Part shown: positions 8,399 through 16,859 of the stretch, piece after piece
How positions within the stretch are numbered: position 1 is the stretch's first letter
How the letters are laid out: each line of letters starts with the position of its first letter
Assembly: GCA_012840015.1 (NCBI GenBank)
Contig: DUMF01000015.1
Span: 36,843 to 100,842, forward strand
Reading direction: 5' to 3'
Source of the DNA: Bacillota bacterium
GTDB taxonomy: Bacteria; Bacillota; Sulfobacillia; DUMF01
DNA: 64,000 bases
Notes under the pieces: generated by a model
Database searches by the model: none
Told to the model about the DNA's origin: nothing
Seen by the model: the letters and a program-made list of their open reading frames with translations, nothing else
Translations under genes and position numbers: made by a program

Positions 8399-9931
8399 TC
8401 ATGAGGCTCCTCTAGCCGTAATCCTTACGCCTGCCACGAGCCCATTCTCCAGGCGCAGCGTAACAGTGTCTCCTGGTTTCAAGTCTGCCACCGTGAGGGG
8501 CTGGTTGCCAAAGGTGACACTGGCACCAGCTGCCAGTACATAGTTGTATTGGCTTCCATCAGACAGCCGGATCGTGAGGCTTACGCTGTTATCGGTGGTT
8601 ACTACCGCTACCAATCGCCCGCTGATCTCCTGGCTGGTGATTACCGCCACCTCGAAGCCCACGCCCTCGCGCAGCCTCACGCGGATCCTCTCGTGTAGCT
8701 GGAGTTGCGTCACAGAAATGGGCGTATCCCCGCGTTTAACTACCGCAGCGGTGGAAACTCGAATGGTCTTCACTTCGCCGTTCGAGTCTTTCAAACTCAG
8801 AATCCAACCGTTGCCATCCCAGCTGATACCGGTTAGTTCACCTTCGACCTGAGACTCCACCGGTGCAGGGGTGACCGGATTCACTTCTCTCGACTTGCAT
8901 ATCAACAATACGGCAGTACCCGAACCGTTCACGTAAAGCCTGACTTCGTAGGGCGCCTTTATGGCGCTGAGCGTCGATAGCTTCCCGTCCAGGATCACGA
9001 GCGCGTCGGCAGATACCGTGAACTCCTTGATGCTACCGGTTTTGCCGCTCTCCTGGATTCTGATCTTGGATCCCTCGAGCCCGAGGATGGTCCCCTTGTA
9101 TTCTAAATCCCCGAACTCTACGCCCTCCGATTCATGCAGCCTATCCAGAATGGTCGTCATCTCCGCTCTCGTGACAGGTTTCTGTGGCTTGAAGGTGTTA
9201 TCCGGATACCCCGCCAGTAGCCCGTGTTCTACTGCCACGCTAACGTAGCCTCTCTTATCTGCAGGGATCGCGGATGCATCCGAGAAGGGCAGCTGGGCGT
9301 TTGCAGCTGCGAGAGCCTCTTCCTTAAGGCCCATAGCCCTGACAAGAACCATGGCCGCCCATGCCCTCGTCGCCGGAGTATTGGGCTGCAACTCGAGGGG
9401 ATCTACCCAGTCCTGGTCTACTGCAAGCAGGATGTAACCCAGCGCCCAGGATAACGATGGGCGTATGGCCCCCGCGTAAGCTAACCAGTCATCTGGCACC
9501 TTGCCCTTGAGATTACGGTTCTGCGATAGCGCAGGTATCATCCACTGGTACTCGCGCCCGATTTTGAGAGCCTCCTCTTCCAATCCGAGGGCCCTCACTA
9601 CCATAACTAGCGCTTCCACTTGCTTGACTGGCTGGTTAGGCCGGAAAAGCCCATCCTCGTACCCGCGTACTATTCCCCGGGCGTAGCCTCTGGCAATGCT
9701 CTCCACCGCCCACGGGGCTTCGTTCCAATCTCCATCCTGTCCATCCTGTTGCTCGGCCTCGAAGTTCTCCAGACTTTCCTGCATCAACCGTTTCAGTTGC
9801 TGGTTGCCCTTCAGGTTCAACTTTCCGGTCACACTGTACTTCGGTGCAGCCAGAGCGCTACATGGTATCAGCGCCATGAGCGCCACCACCAAGAGGAACC
9901 CTACCGTGCGTCGTGCAGTGAGTTTACTCAA
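8399..9931 (-). CDS. SLH-domain cell-surface protein
   Basis: A secreted 510-residue protein with a signal peptide (residues 1-28, ending in SALAA). Three SLH repeats follow between about 75 and 270; the clearest is the third, with FSDASAIP and GLLAGYPDNTFKPQKPVTRAE. SLH domains bind pyruvylated secondary cell-wall polymer and anchor proteins to the envelope. The C-terminal half (about 275-510) is beta-rich, with repeated ITGxIxxV/TVSxDAxVxLDGK-like units, and resembles the C-terminal region of the second SLH protein at 41050-42369. It starts with TTG at 9931 behind a strong GGGGGGAT site. It is probably a single-gene unit with its own terminator. The function beyond wall attachment is unknown. 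Confidence 0.9.
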   Translation of the reverse strand: MSKLTARRTVGFLLVVALMALIPCSALAAPKYSVTGKLNLKGNQQLKRLMQESLENFEAEQQDGQDGDWNEAPWAVESIARGYARGIVRGYEDGLFRPNQPVKQVEALVMVVRALGLEEEALKIGREYQWMIPALSQNRNLKGKVPDDWLAYAGAIRPSLSWALGYILLAVDQDWVDPLELQPNTPATRAWAAMVLVRAMGLKEEALAAANAQLPFSDASAIPADKRGYVSVAVEHGLLAGYPDNTFKPQKPVTRAEMTTILDRLHESEGVEFGDLEYKGTILGLEGSKIRIQESGKTGSIKEFTVSADALVILDGKLSTLSAIKAPYEVRLYVNGSGTAVLLICKSREVNPVTPAPVESQVEGELTGISWDGNGWILSLKDSNGEVKTIRVSTAAVVKRGDTPISVTQLQLHERIRVRLREGVGFEVAVITSQEISGRLVAVVTTDNSVSLTIRLSDGSQYNYVLAAGASVTFGNQPLTVADLKPGDTVTLRLENGLVAGVRITARGAS

Positions 9932-10031
9932 AGTAAATCCCCCCTGTTCCTTTCTCGTTATATGACTTCGATGGAGACAGAGGGGATTTCGCCAGGATCG
10001 ATGGTCAGATTGGTAAAAAAATCGTTAAAAG

Positions 10032-10286
10032 CTAGGTCGTGAGTGCCATCTTCGCACGAACGCCGGGCAGGCTGCCCAGTTTACCCGTAAGTGCTCCGAG
10101 CTGGTCCATCGTGGCGTCCACGATTATCGAGATCACGCACATGTCTCGCTCGCGGTATGGCACACCCAACCTTCCCACGATCAGTTCTCCGTATTCCGTG
10201 AGGATGTTATTTACCAGCGGTGCGCTCTTTCGCCTATTTTCTACCGTTATGCCCACCACTGCAATCCTGCGTTCACCCTCTGCCAT
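10032..10286 (-). CDS. TM1266-type putative iron-only hydrogenase system regulator
   Basis: A small ACT-like protein of about 84 residues: an IAVVGITVENR first strand, then a VNNILTEYGELIVGRLGVPY segment and a C-terminal VISIIVDATMDQLGALTGKL. This pattern is that of the TM1266 family, often annotated as a putative iron-only hydrogenase system regulator because it is commonly found beside hydEFG. Here it closes the AOR operon, 3 bases after the MoaD-like gene, about 6.6 kb from hydEF-hydG. The open frame begins at GTG 10295, but the ATG at 10286 has AGGGAG at better spacing. The molecular role of the family is not established. Confidence 0.8.
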   Translation of the reverse strand: MAEGERRIAVVGITVENRRKSAPLVNNILTEYGELIVGRLGVPYRERDMCVISIIVDATMDQLGALTGKLGSLPGVRAKMALTT

Positions 10287-10298
10287 GCACTTCACTCC

Positions 10299-10556
10299 CT
10301 AACCCCCTGCAGACGGAGGTATGAATGACACTACCGCGTCTGGAGGAACATCGGTCTCAAGGCCTTGCAAAAACGCGATGTTCCTCCCGTTTACAAGGAT
10401 TGACACTCCTTCGTGGAGCTTCTCCCTGAACCCTGGGAACTGCTTCTCCAGCTCAGCGAGCAGTTCCTTCACACTCCACGTCCCAACATGCTCGAGTTCA
10501 ACCGAGCTCCTGCCTCCAAGTGCGCCCCTTAGAGTGGAGAAGACCTGTACTCTCAT
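10299..10556 (-). CDS. MoaD/ThiS-family sulfur carrier protein
   Basis: An 85-residue beta-grasp protein that ends in the required Gly-Gly (FIPPSAGG), where the thiocarboxylate forms. The early strand [13 protein letters not shown] and the late [14 protein letters not shown] and DAVVSFIPP segments fit MoaD. Such proteins donate sulfur to the dithiolene of molybdopterin or tungstopterin. The ATG overlaps the stop of the AOR gene (ATGA), so the two are coupled, consistent with supplying the tungstopterin cofactor of AOR. MoaD-like proteins located in AOR operons are common in anaerobes. Confidence 0.9.
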   Translation of the reverse strand: MRVQVFSTLRGALGGRSSVELEHVGTWSVKELLAELEKQFPGFREKLHEGVSILVNGRNIAFLQGLETDVPPDAVVSFIPPSAGG

Positions 10557-12358
10557 GCAAGCCCCAGGCGCTCCAAGGTTGCCTCCAGCGGCACGCCTTC
10601 GTCGCTCCAGCCGCGTAACTTGTAGTATTCAGGGAGCATCTCGCCCAATTTCACGACTAACCCCTTTGCTGGCCCCTCGGGCATGGGCTCGTTCAACAGC
10701 CTGGGCGCGAGAGTATCCTTGTCTGCCAGGATTCCTGCAGCGAGGTTAAATAACCTCTCCAGGTTCCAGACGCGCTCTCCGACCTCGAGCACTCGCTCCA
10801 CCGTATAGTCTATCCCCGTGGCGTACTTCAACATATCTGCAAGCTCGGGGGCGCCTATCGCAAACGTGGTGAACAAGCAAATCCCTGCCGAGTCCACTGC
10901 CGCGGTAAGGTCCTGGAAGGTCTTGGTCCACGCCGCTTTGTCTTTGGTGGTCAACGGGTCCAGTTTTTGGGGCGAACCCAGTATTTCGGGAGAAATCATG
11001 TAGCCCCTCACATGGCAGCCGCCTCGGTTCGAGGTGGCATAGTTCAGGCCAATTCCTTGCGCACCCCGGGGATCGTACGCTGGATACTCTTGTGCCTTGG
11101 TGGACATAGAGAGCTCCGGATGCCCAAGCTCAGAGGCCATTCTGTACGAGCCCTCTGCCAGCAGGTCACCAAGCCCTTCACGGCGGGCGGTAAGCTCGGT
11201 CGCCTTCACCAGCATCTCGCCGTCTCCCCACTTCAACTCCATACCCGCCTGTTCGCGGCTTAAGTAGCCTTTCTCATACAGCTCTATGGCACAGGCGAGC
11301 GTGGACCCGAGGGAAATCGGATCGAGGCCCAGCTCGTTGCACAGATGGTTAGCGCGCGTCACGGCAGCTAAGTCGTAGATGCCGCAGTCAGCGCCCAAAG
11401 CCCAGGCAGCTTCGTATTCAGGGCCTTCGCCGCTGCTCTTGTACTTGCCCGAAGGAATGACCGTGGCCCGGCCACAGGAAATGGGACAGCTGAAGCAGGC
11501 CTTCTTTCTCACGAGGAACGTCTCCGCAAGCTTCTCTCCGCTGATGTCGTTTGCCCTTTCGAATATTCCGGTCCTGAAATTAAAGGTCGGGAAGATGCCG
11601 TGAGCGTTGATGACGTTCACGAGGAGGGCAGTGCCGTACGCCGGTAAACCGACGCCTGTGGTGGCATTGGGCTTGACCTTGTTCTTGAGAATGTCGAGCA
11701 CGGTGTCACGGAAAGCTTTCATTTCAGCCACCTTTATACCGCCCGTACCGCGAACCACGATAGCCTTGAGCTTCTTGGAGCCCATAACCGCGCCCACGCC
11801 CGAGCGTCCCGCCGCCCGGTTTTTGTCATTGACGATGCACGCAATCCTCACGAGTTTTTCTCCTGCAGGGCCGATGGAGAGCACCTTCGCGTCCGGATCC
11901 GTTTCACCCCTTAGGATGTCTTCTGTCTCGTGAGTACTCTTCCCCCAAAGGTGCGCCGCACTTCGAATCTCAGCGTGACCATCTTCTACCCATAGATAAA
12001 CAGGCGCTTCCGAAGCCCCTTCGACGATTATCCCATCGAATCCCGCGAATTTAAGCTCAGGGCCCCAATATCCGCCCGAGTTTGAAGCAGCAATCGTTCC
12101 GGTGAGCGGCGACTTCGTAACCGCGTTGTACCTGCTCGCGCTGATGGCTCCCGTTCCCGTGAGGGCGCCGGTAAACAATAGCAGCTTGTTTTTAGGGCTA
12201 AGCGCGTCTGTTTGGGGAGGTACCTCATCGTATAAGATTTTGGAGGCTAAGCCCCGGGCACCGAGGAACTTCTCGGCCAGACCGCTGTCGAGCTTTTCTA
12301 CGCTGATCTTACCCTTTGTCAAGTCAACCCGAAGTACCTGTCCAATCCAACCAAACAT
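10553..12358 (-). CDS. aor: Tungsten-containing aldehyde ferredoxin oxidoreductase
   Basis: AOR oxidises aldehydes to acids with ferredoxin, or can run in reverse to reduce acids. The 601-residue protein has the family N-terminus ([16 protein letters not shown]), the tungstopterin-binding region near residues 70-200 ([20 protein letters not shown]), and the four cubane cysteines at 288, 291, 295 ([12 protein letters not shown]) and 494 ([10 protein letters not shown]). With the ATG at 12358 these positions equal those I recall for the Pyrococcus furiosus enzyme, which supports that start over the GTG three bases upstream. A strong AAGGAGGTG site lies 8 bases before it. The preceding four-cluster ferredoxin gene overlaps the start, and a MoaD-like gene follows with overlap, so this is a compact AOR operon. 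Confidence 0.95.
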   Translation of the reverse strand: MFGWIGQVLRVDLTKGKISVEKLDSGLAEKFLGARGLASKILYDEVPPQTDALSPKNKLLLFTGALTGTGAISASRYNAVTKSPLTGTIAASNSGGYWGPELKFAGFDGIIVEGASEAPVYLWVEDGHAEIRSAAHLWGKSTHETEDILRGETDPDAKVLSIGPAGEKLVRIACIVNDKNRAAGRSGVGAVMGSKKLKAIVVRGTGGIKVAEMKAFRDTVLDILKNKVKPNATTGVGLPAYGTALLVNVINAHGIFPTFNFRTGIFERANDISGEKLAETFLVRKKACFSCPISCGRATVIPSGKYKSSGEGPEYEAAWALGADCGIYDLAAVTRANHLCNELGLDPISLGSTLACAIELYEKGYLSREQAGMELKWGDGEMLVKATELTARREGLGDLLAEGSYRMASELGHPELSMSTKAQEYPAYDPRGAQGIGLNYATSNRGGCHVRGYMISPEILGSPQKLDPLTTKDKAAWTKTFQDLTAAVDSAGICLFTTFAIGAPELADMLKYATGIDYTVERVLEVGERVWNLERLFNLAAGILADKDTLAPRLLNEPMPEGPAKGLVVKLGEMLPEYYKLRGWSDEGVPLEATLERLGLA

Positions 12359-12840
12359 CACACGCGCACCTCCTTCAGCGCGTCCTTCAGCCTGTTGGCG
12401 ACTTGCCTCTTCTTAGCTACTGCAGCCTGATCCGCTTCCACGTACTCTATGGCGTTCCAGGGACAGAACAGAGCACACTCGGGCTCTCCGTCACACAGAT
12501 CGCACTTGACCAGTTTCTTCTCCTCAGGAATATAGGAAATGGCACCGAACGGGCACGACAGCATGCACATCCTGCATCCGACACATTTGGCCTCTTCTAT
12601 AGCGACGGCGCCGGTTTTTTCATCTCTGGAGATCGCACCGGCGGGGCAAATCTCCATGCAGACGGGTTGATCACACTGCTGACACACGAGGGGCATGTAA
12701 AAATTCTCATCCAAAAAAGCGGCGACACTCACCCGGGATCTGGCTGGATTGAATTCGCCCGTATGTTTCGCCGAGCAAACCAGCTCACACCTCCGGCATG
12801 CGGTACACTTCTCCGGGTTTATCATGAGTATCTTCTCCAA
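12358..12840 (-). CDS. 4Fe-4S ferredoxin, electron-transfer partner of AOR
   Basis: A 160-residue HycB/CooF-type iron-sulfur protein with four cysteine clusters: [11 protein letters not shown] at the N-terminus, [25 protein letters not shown], and [15 protein letters not shown]. It should carry electrons between AOR and other redox enzymes in the cytoplasm. The stop overlaps the AOR start, placing it first in the operon. Translation starts at TTG 12840, behind a GGAGGGGGGAGAT region, or possibly at the internal ATG 12825. About 150 bases separate it from the divergent ABC transporter operon. Confidence 0.92.
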   Translation of the reverse strand: MEKILMINPEKCTACRRCELVCSAKHTGEFNPARSRVSVAAFLDENFYMPLVCQQCDQPVCMEICPAGAISRDEKTGAVAIEEAKCVGCRMCMLSCPFGAISYIPEEKKLVKCDLCDGEPECALFCPWNAIEYVEADQAAVAKKRQVANRLKDALKEVRV

Positions 12841-12988
12841 TTTTATCTCCCCCCTCCTGGCCCGTCAGGCCGAGTCTCAAGATTACCAATTCTTTTACAG
12901 ACTTGTTAAATCCTTCATGCTAGAATAAGCATAGCGCTACTCAATCGTACGGAACCTTTGCCGACTATATACGTCAATACAGAGCGAC

Positions 12989-13681
12989 ATGGAGAACTCT
13001 GGCAAGCCCGTTATCCAAACACGCTCCCTAACCAAAAAGTACCGCCTCGGCCAGGAAATCGTGGTGGCTGTGAACGAGGTTAACCTCACTATCCCTCGTG
13101 GAAAGTTCGTGTGCATTATGGGTGTTTCCGGTTCAGGCAAAAGCACCCTGCTTCACCTGCTCGCCGGCCTTGACAGGCCCACAAAAGGCGAAGTGGATTT
13201 CGAGGGATACAACCTGTCAGCTATGAGCGAAAATCAAATGGCTGCGTTCCGGCGGAAGTATATGGGTTTTATCTTTCAGACGTATAATCTGATACCGGCC
13301 TTGTCGGCTCTCGAAAACGTAGCCCTACCTTTGCTCTTTGCAGGTGTGCCACAGAAGGAAAGGGATAAGCGTGCCAGAGAGCTCCTCGTGCAACTTGGCC
13401 TAGGAGACCGTCTGAAGAACCGACCTTCGCAACTGAGCGGCGGCCAGCAACAGCGGGTAGCCATAGCCAGGGCGCTCATCAATCATCCGCGTGTGGTATT
13501 TGCCGACGAACCCACCGGTAACCTGGACAGTCACACCAGTAAAGAAGTAATGGAGCTCCTAACACGTTTGGTGTACGAGAGAGGTCACACGCTGGTGATG
13601 GTCACTCACGATCCAAATGTGGCGTCTTACGCAGATTTCGTCTTCCATATGAGGGACGGCCAAATACTGAACGGAGGGTAA
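12989..13681 (+). CDS. ABC transporter ATPase, MacB/LolD type
   Basis: A 230-residue nucleotide-binding subunit with Walker A GVSGSGKSTLLHLLAG (about residues 48-63), the signature LSGGQQQRVAIARAL and Walker B VVFADEPTGNLD. The NLDS ending and SHTSKEVMELL are typical of the MacB/LolD class, which powers mechanotransmission exporters rather than classical transport. It is the first gene of a three-gene plus-strand operon with an extracytoplasmic protein and a FtsX-like permease. The ribosome site upstream of the ATG is weak. Substrate is unknown; the family handles lipoproteins, peptides, antibiotics or cell-wall hydrolase control. Confidence 0.93.
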   Translation: MENSGKPVIQTRSLTKKYRLGQEIVVAVNEVNLTIPRGKFVCIMGVSGSGKSTLLHLLAGLDRPTKGEVDFEGYNLSAMSENQMAAFRRKYMGFIFQTYNLIPALSALENVALPLLFAGVPQKERDKRARELLVQLGLGDRLKNRPSQLSGGQQQRVAIARALINHPRVVFADEPTGNLDSHTSKEVMELLTRLVYERGHTLVMVTHDPNVASYADFVFHMRDGQILNGG

Positions 13682-13684
13682 CGC

Positions 13685-15472
13685 ATGAGAGCCAACACCA
13701 AGAAAATCATCACCACCTTGCTGCTACCGCTCTGCGCGATTCTTTGTTTTGCTCCTAAGGGTCTAGCAGGTAGTGAGCCGGAGGACAAATCTCAGTATCA
13801 GCCGGTTTTGATCCTGGAAAATATATCCGCTGATCAGGCGGTGACCGGTGGGGATTTTTACATTTCATTCGTTATCAAGAACATAACTAAGAACCCAGCT
13901 TTTAACGTGGCTCTGGATTTTAAGGTGGCAGGAACTTCCTCACTCGCCCCATTCAGCCTGAAAGGCGGGGAGCCACCAAAGCTGGAGAAAATAGACGGCC
14001 AAGAAACACGCTCCATTACGGTCGGCTTCCAGGTGGCGCCGGACGCCCAGGCGAAAGATTACAAAATCGAAGTGCTTCTTACTTGTCAGAACGTCTTTTT
14101 TCAGCCTGGATGTAGTACCAGCGCTGACGTAGTGGTCTCTGTCGGCACTGGCATACTCAAGCCCAGGATGGCCGTCACGGGGGTAGCATTCCGCCCAGAA
14201 GCACCCGATCCGGCAGAGCCCTTTGACGTGTACGTAACCGTCCAAAACATGGCACGAGGTGAGGCTACAAGTGTCGCCGTTGCCCTAGACGGCCTGGATA
14301 ATTTCGAGGTACAGGACCTGACCAATAAGAAGTACATAAACCGGCTGCCAGGCCTGGGGATCGCCACAGTAAATTGGTCCGTCAAGGCCAAGAGCGGCAG
14401 ATCGGGTAACAACGCGAAGCTCAAGTTCACCATAGACTACCAGGGAAATCAGCGTGACGAGCAGGAAGAGACGATAAACCTGCCGTTGCCTGCACCCAAA
14501 GGCGGTGGAGGAGTGACTCCCTGGCTCATAATCGGGAAGTATACCCTCTCAGCCCAAAAAATCCTGGCGGGCAACGTCGTTACTCTAAGCCTGTACATTG
14601 AAAACACCAACCCAAAACCAGTTCGGAACATCAAGATATCCCTGGGGGTCATCGCCGTTGAGGCACAAAACCAGGGGCAGGCTGCTGGCAGCGCTCCGCT
14701 CTCCACAGGCGGTACGGTGTTTTCCCCGGTGGATAGTAGTAACTCTTTCTTCATAGACGAAATCCCCGGGAAAACTGCGGTGGTCAAATCTATCGATTTG
14801 CTCGTCGACCCGAATGCTGCAGCGAGAACTTACACAGTTCCTGTAAAGATACAATACGAAGACGTACTTGGGAAGGCATATTCCTCGGACGAGATGGTTA
14901 ACATCCCCGTCACCCAGCAATGTAAGCTGCAGGTCGTTTCCGTGGAGGTACCCACGACGGGGTTTGTGGGGCAAAAGATCCCGGTCAACGCTGAATTCGT
15001 CAACGTCGGCAAAGCAGTATTGAGCAATTTTACAGTATATCTCGAGGGCGACTTCAATAAGGAAAACGGCACGTATTTCGTGGGTAATCTGAGCATCGGA
15101 GCCAGCGATTTCTTCCAGGCAGCAATCCTGCCCAAGAACCCTGGTAAGCTCAGCGGCAAAGTGGTTTTCGTCTACACGGATCTTAACAATAAAGAAGTGA
15201 AAGAAGAAAGGCCGTTCGAGATCGACGTCAAACCGATGCAGCCCGGCCCACCGGGCTCGATGGAACCCGGTGGAACGATCAACAAGGGCGAATTGGTGAA
15301 GGGCATGCCCGGAGGTTCCGGTTCTGTACCAGGCGCGAGGCCCGGGCTGGTGGCTAGGCTGAAAGATAACTGGTTGCCATCCCTGCTCACTGTAGTAATA
15401 GTCGCCGAGACAATCGCGTTGATCCGAATCAGAAAGAAGAAACATGAGAGCGCCGAACTCATCGATGAATAA
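13685..15472 (+). CDS. Membrane-anchored extracytoplasmic repeat protein (CARDB/NEW3-like)
   Basis: A 595-residue protein with a signal peptide (residues 1-28), a large beta-rich outer region, and one C-terminal membrane helix (about 568-585) followed by a basic tail RIRKKKHES. The outer part contains at least three Ig-like units with the pattern of CARDB/NEW3 domains: FVIKNITKNPAFNVAL, VTVQNMARGEATSVAV, and LYIENTNPKPVRNIKISL. It lies between the ATPase and permease genes of an ABC exporter, 3 bases after the first and overlapping the second. I infer that it takes the place of a MacA adaptor and forms the extracytoplasmic part of the system. The ribosome site GGAGGG overlaps the end of the ATPase gene. 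Confidence 0.75.
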   Translation: MRANTKKIITTLLLPLCAILCFAPKGLAGSEPEDKSQYQPVLILENISADQAVTGGDFYISFVIKNITKNPAFNVALDFKVAGTSSLAPFSLKGGEPPKLEKIDGQETRSITVGFQVAPDAQAKDYKIEVLLTCQNVFFQPGCSTSADVVVSVGTGILKPRMAVTGVAFRPEAPDPAEPFDVYVTVQNMARGEATSVAVALDGLDNFEVQDLTNKKYINRLPGLGIATVNWSVKAKSGRSGNNAKLKFTIDYQGNQRDEQEETINLPLPAPKGGGGVTPWLIIGKYTLSAQKILAGNVVTLSLYIENTNPKPVRNIKISLGVIAVEAQNQGQAAGSAPLSTGGTVFSPVDSSNSFFIDEIPGKTAVVKSIDLLVDPNAAARTYTVPVKIQYEDVLGKAYSSDEMVNIPVTQQCKLQVVSVEVPTTGFVGQKIPVNAEFVNVGKAVLSNFTVYLEGDFNKENGTYFVGNLSIGASDFFQAAILPKNPGKLSGKVVFVYTDLNNKEVKEERPFEIDVKPMQPGPPGSMEPGGTINKGELVKGMPGGSGSVPGARPGLVARLKDNWLPSLLTVVIVAETIALIRIRKKKHESAELIDE

Positions 15473-16859
15473 GTGGGATATCCTCAAATTGGCCTATCGA
15501 AACCTGTGGCGGAGAAAGGGTCGGACTATACTCACCACGCTGGGTGTGGTAATCGGCACCGCATCCATAGTGGTGATGCTCTCCCTAGGGCTGGCCATAA
15601 CCGAGAACCAACGCAAGAACATGGAGCGCTGGGGCAATTTGAATATCGTTAGGGTTATGGCAGGGATGCGCTTCGACGACAAGGGGCAGCCAATCGGTGC
15701 GGGTAAACCCCTTAACGACGAGGCCGTGGCTGAGATCAGGTCAATGCAAGGCGTAGTCGCGGTATCCCCGGCCTACGTATTCGGTGGCGAGGTGAGGATG
15801 GAGCGCAAGAGAGGTTACATCCAGCTGGTGGGGATCGATCCTTCACAGATGCAGGCTCTAGAATTCAAGCTCAGTCAAGGGCGCTACATCACGCCCGAGG
15901 ACAAAAACGCCATAATCATTGGATATCGTGTGGGGAATAACCTCAGGGACGAAAGAGAATTGCGCAGAATGATGGCCTCGAAAGGCCGTGCAATATCGAC
16001 AAAAATAATGTCTGTCAGCAGGCCCCAACCAGTCGAACCGGCGGAGCTATTGGGAAAGCGTCTCTCACTTCTGTCCAGTCCCTCCGAGGGGAATCCAATG
16101 GACGTCAGACCACTCGTTAACTTGGAAGTAGTGGGCGTTTTGGATGAGAAAGACATGCAGAGAGCTTACGAAGCGTATTGCAGTATCGATGAGCTCAAGC
16201 AGATCAAGAAAATGTTTGAAAAAACCATGCAACCCGCACAGAAGTCAGGCATACCTCGTCAACGAAATGACCCCAATCAGCCCGGTCCCGATGATTATCA
16301 GTACATAATGGTTCGTGCGAGTGACGTTGGGGAAGCGAAGAGACTCTCCGACGCACTGAAGAGAGCAGGGTATAATGCCTGGTCCATGGCGGACTCTCTG
16401 GAAGGTATCGAGAAGCAAACGCGCACTATGCGCGCCATCCTCGGCGGTATTGGGGGGATCTCGCTCTTCGTAGCGGCACTGGGAATCGCCAATACAATGG
16501 TGATGTCCATATACGAGCGCACCCGTGAAATCGGCATTATGAAGGTGATAGGCGCTGCGGTAGCGGACATAAGGATACTCTTCCTGTCCGAAGCTTCCCT
16601 GATAGGGTTGATTGGCGGCACCTTAGGGGTAGGACTGAGCTACGTCATCTCCTATGTGATGAACGACCTCGGTTTGCGCTTCATCGGGATGCCCGGGCCT
16701 GCCGGCCCGGGAGAAAAGATCATGGTGTCACTCATCCCACCATGGTTAGCCATAGCCGCGCTTGGCTTCGCCATCGCAGTGGGGCTCATCTCGGGCGTCT
16801 ACCCCGCCAATCGTGCCGCACGGCTGCGACCCGTGAAAGCTATTCGCATGGATTATTGA
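15465..16859 (+). CDS. ABC transporter permease, MacB/FtsX type
   Basis: A 464-residue permease with one N-terminal membrane helix (LTTLGVVIGTASIVVMLSLG), a MacB-type periplasmic core domain of about 240 residues, and three C-terminal FtsX helices containing ANTMVMSIYERTREIGIMKV. The start MNKWDILKLAYRNLWRRKGR at 15465 matches the family N-terminus; an upstream ATG at 15444 is possible. It overlaps the end of the preceding gene by 8 bases. The gene converges on the HydE-HydF gene, the two coding regions overlapping by 7 bases at their stops. With the ATPase and the repeat protein it forms a complete tripartite-type exporter lacking a normal MacA. Confidence 0.92.
   Translation: MNKWDILKLAYRNLWRRKGRTILTTLGVVIGTASIVVMLSLGLAITENQRKNMERWGNLNIVRVMAGMRFDDKGQPIGAGKPLNDEAVAEIRSMQGVVAVSPAYVFGGEVRMERKRGYIQLVGIDPSQMQALEFKLSQGRYITPEDKNAIIIGYRVGNNLRDERELRRMMASKGRAISTKIMSVSRPQPVEPAELLGKRLSLLSSPSEGNPMDVRPLVNLEVVGVLDEKDMQRAYEAYCSIDELKQIKKMFEKTMQPAQKSGIPRQRNDPNQPGPDDYQYIMVRASDVGEAKRLSDALKRAGYNAWSMADSLEGIEKQTRTMRAILGGIGGISLFVAALGIANTMVMSIYERTREIGIMKVIGAAVADIRILFLSEASLIGLIGGTLGVGLSYVISYVMNDLGLRFIGMPGPAGPGEKIMVSLIPPWLAIAALGFAIAVGLISGVYPANRAARLRPVKAIRMDY

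Noticed and set aside
14585..15487. A 300-codon minus-strand frame opposite the repeat protein gene
   Set aside because: It is the antisense of a well-supported exported protein, and its sequence is low-complexity with no family features.
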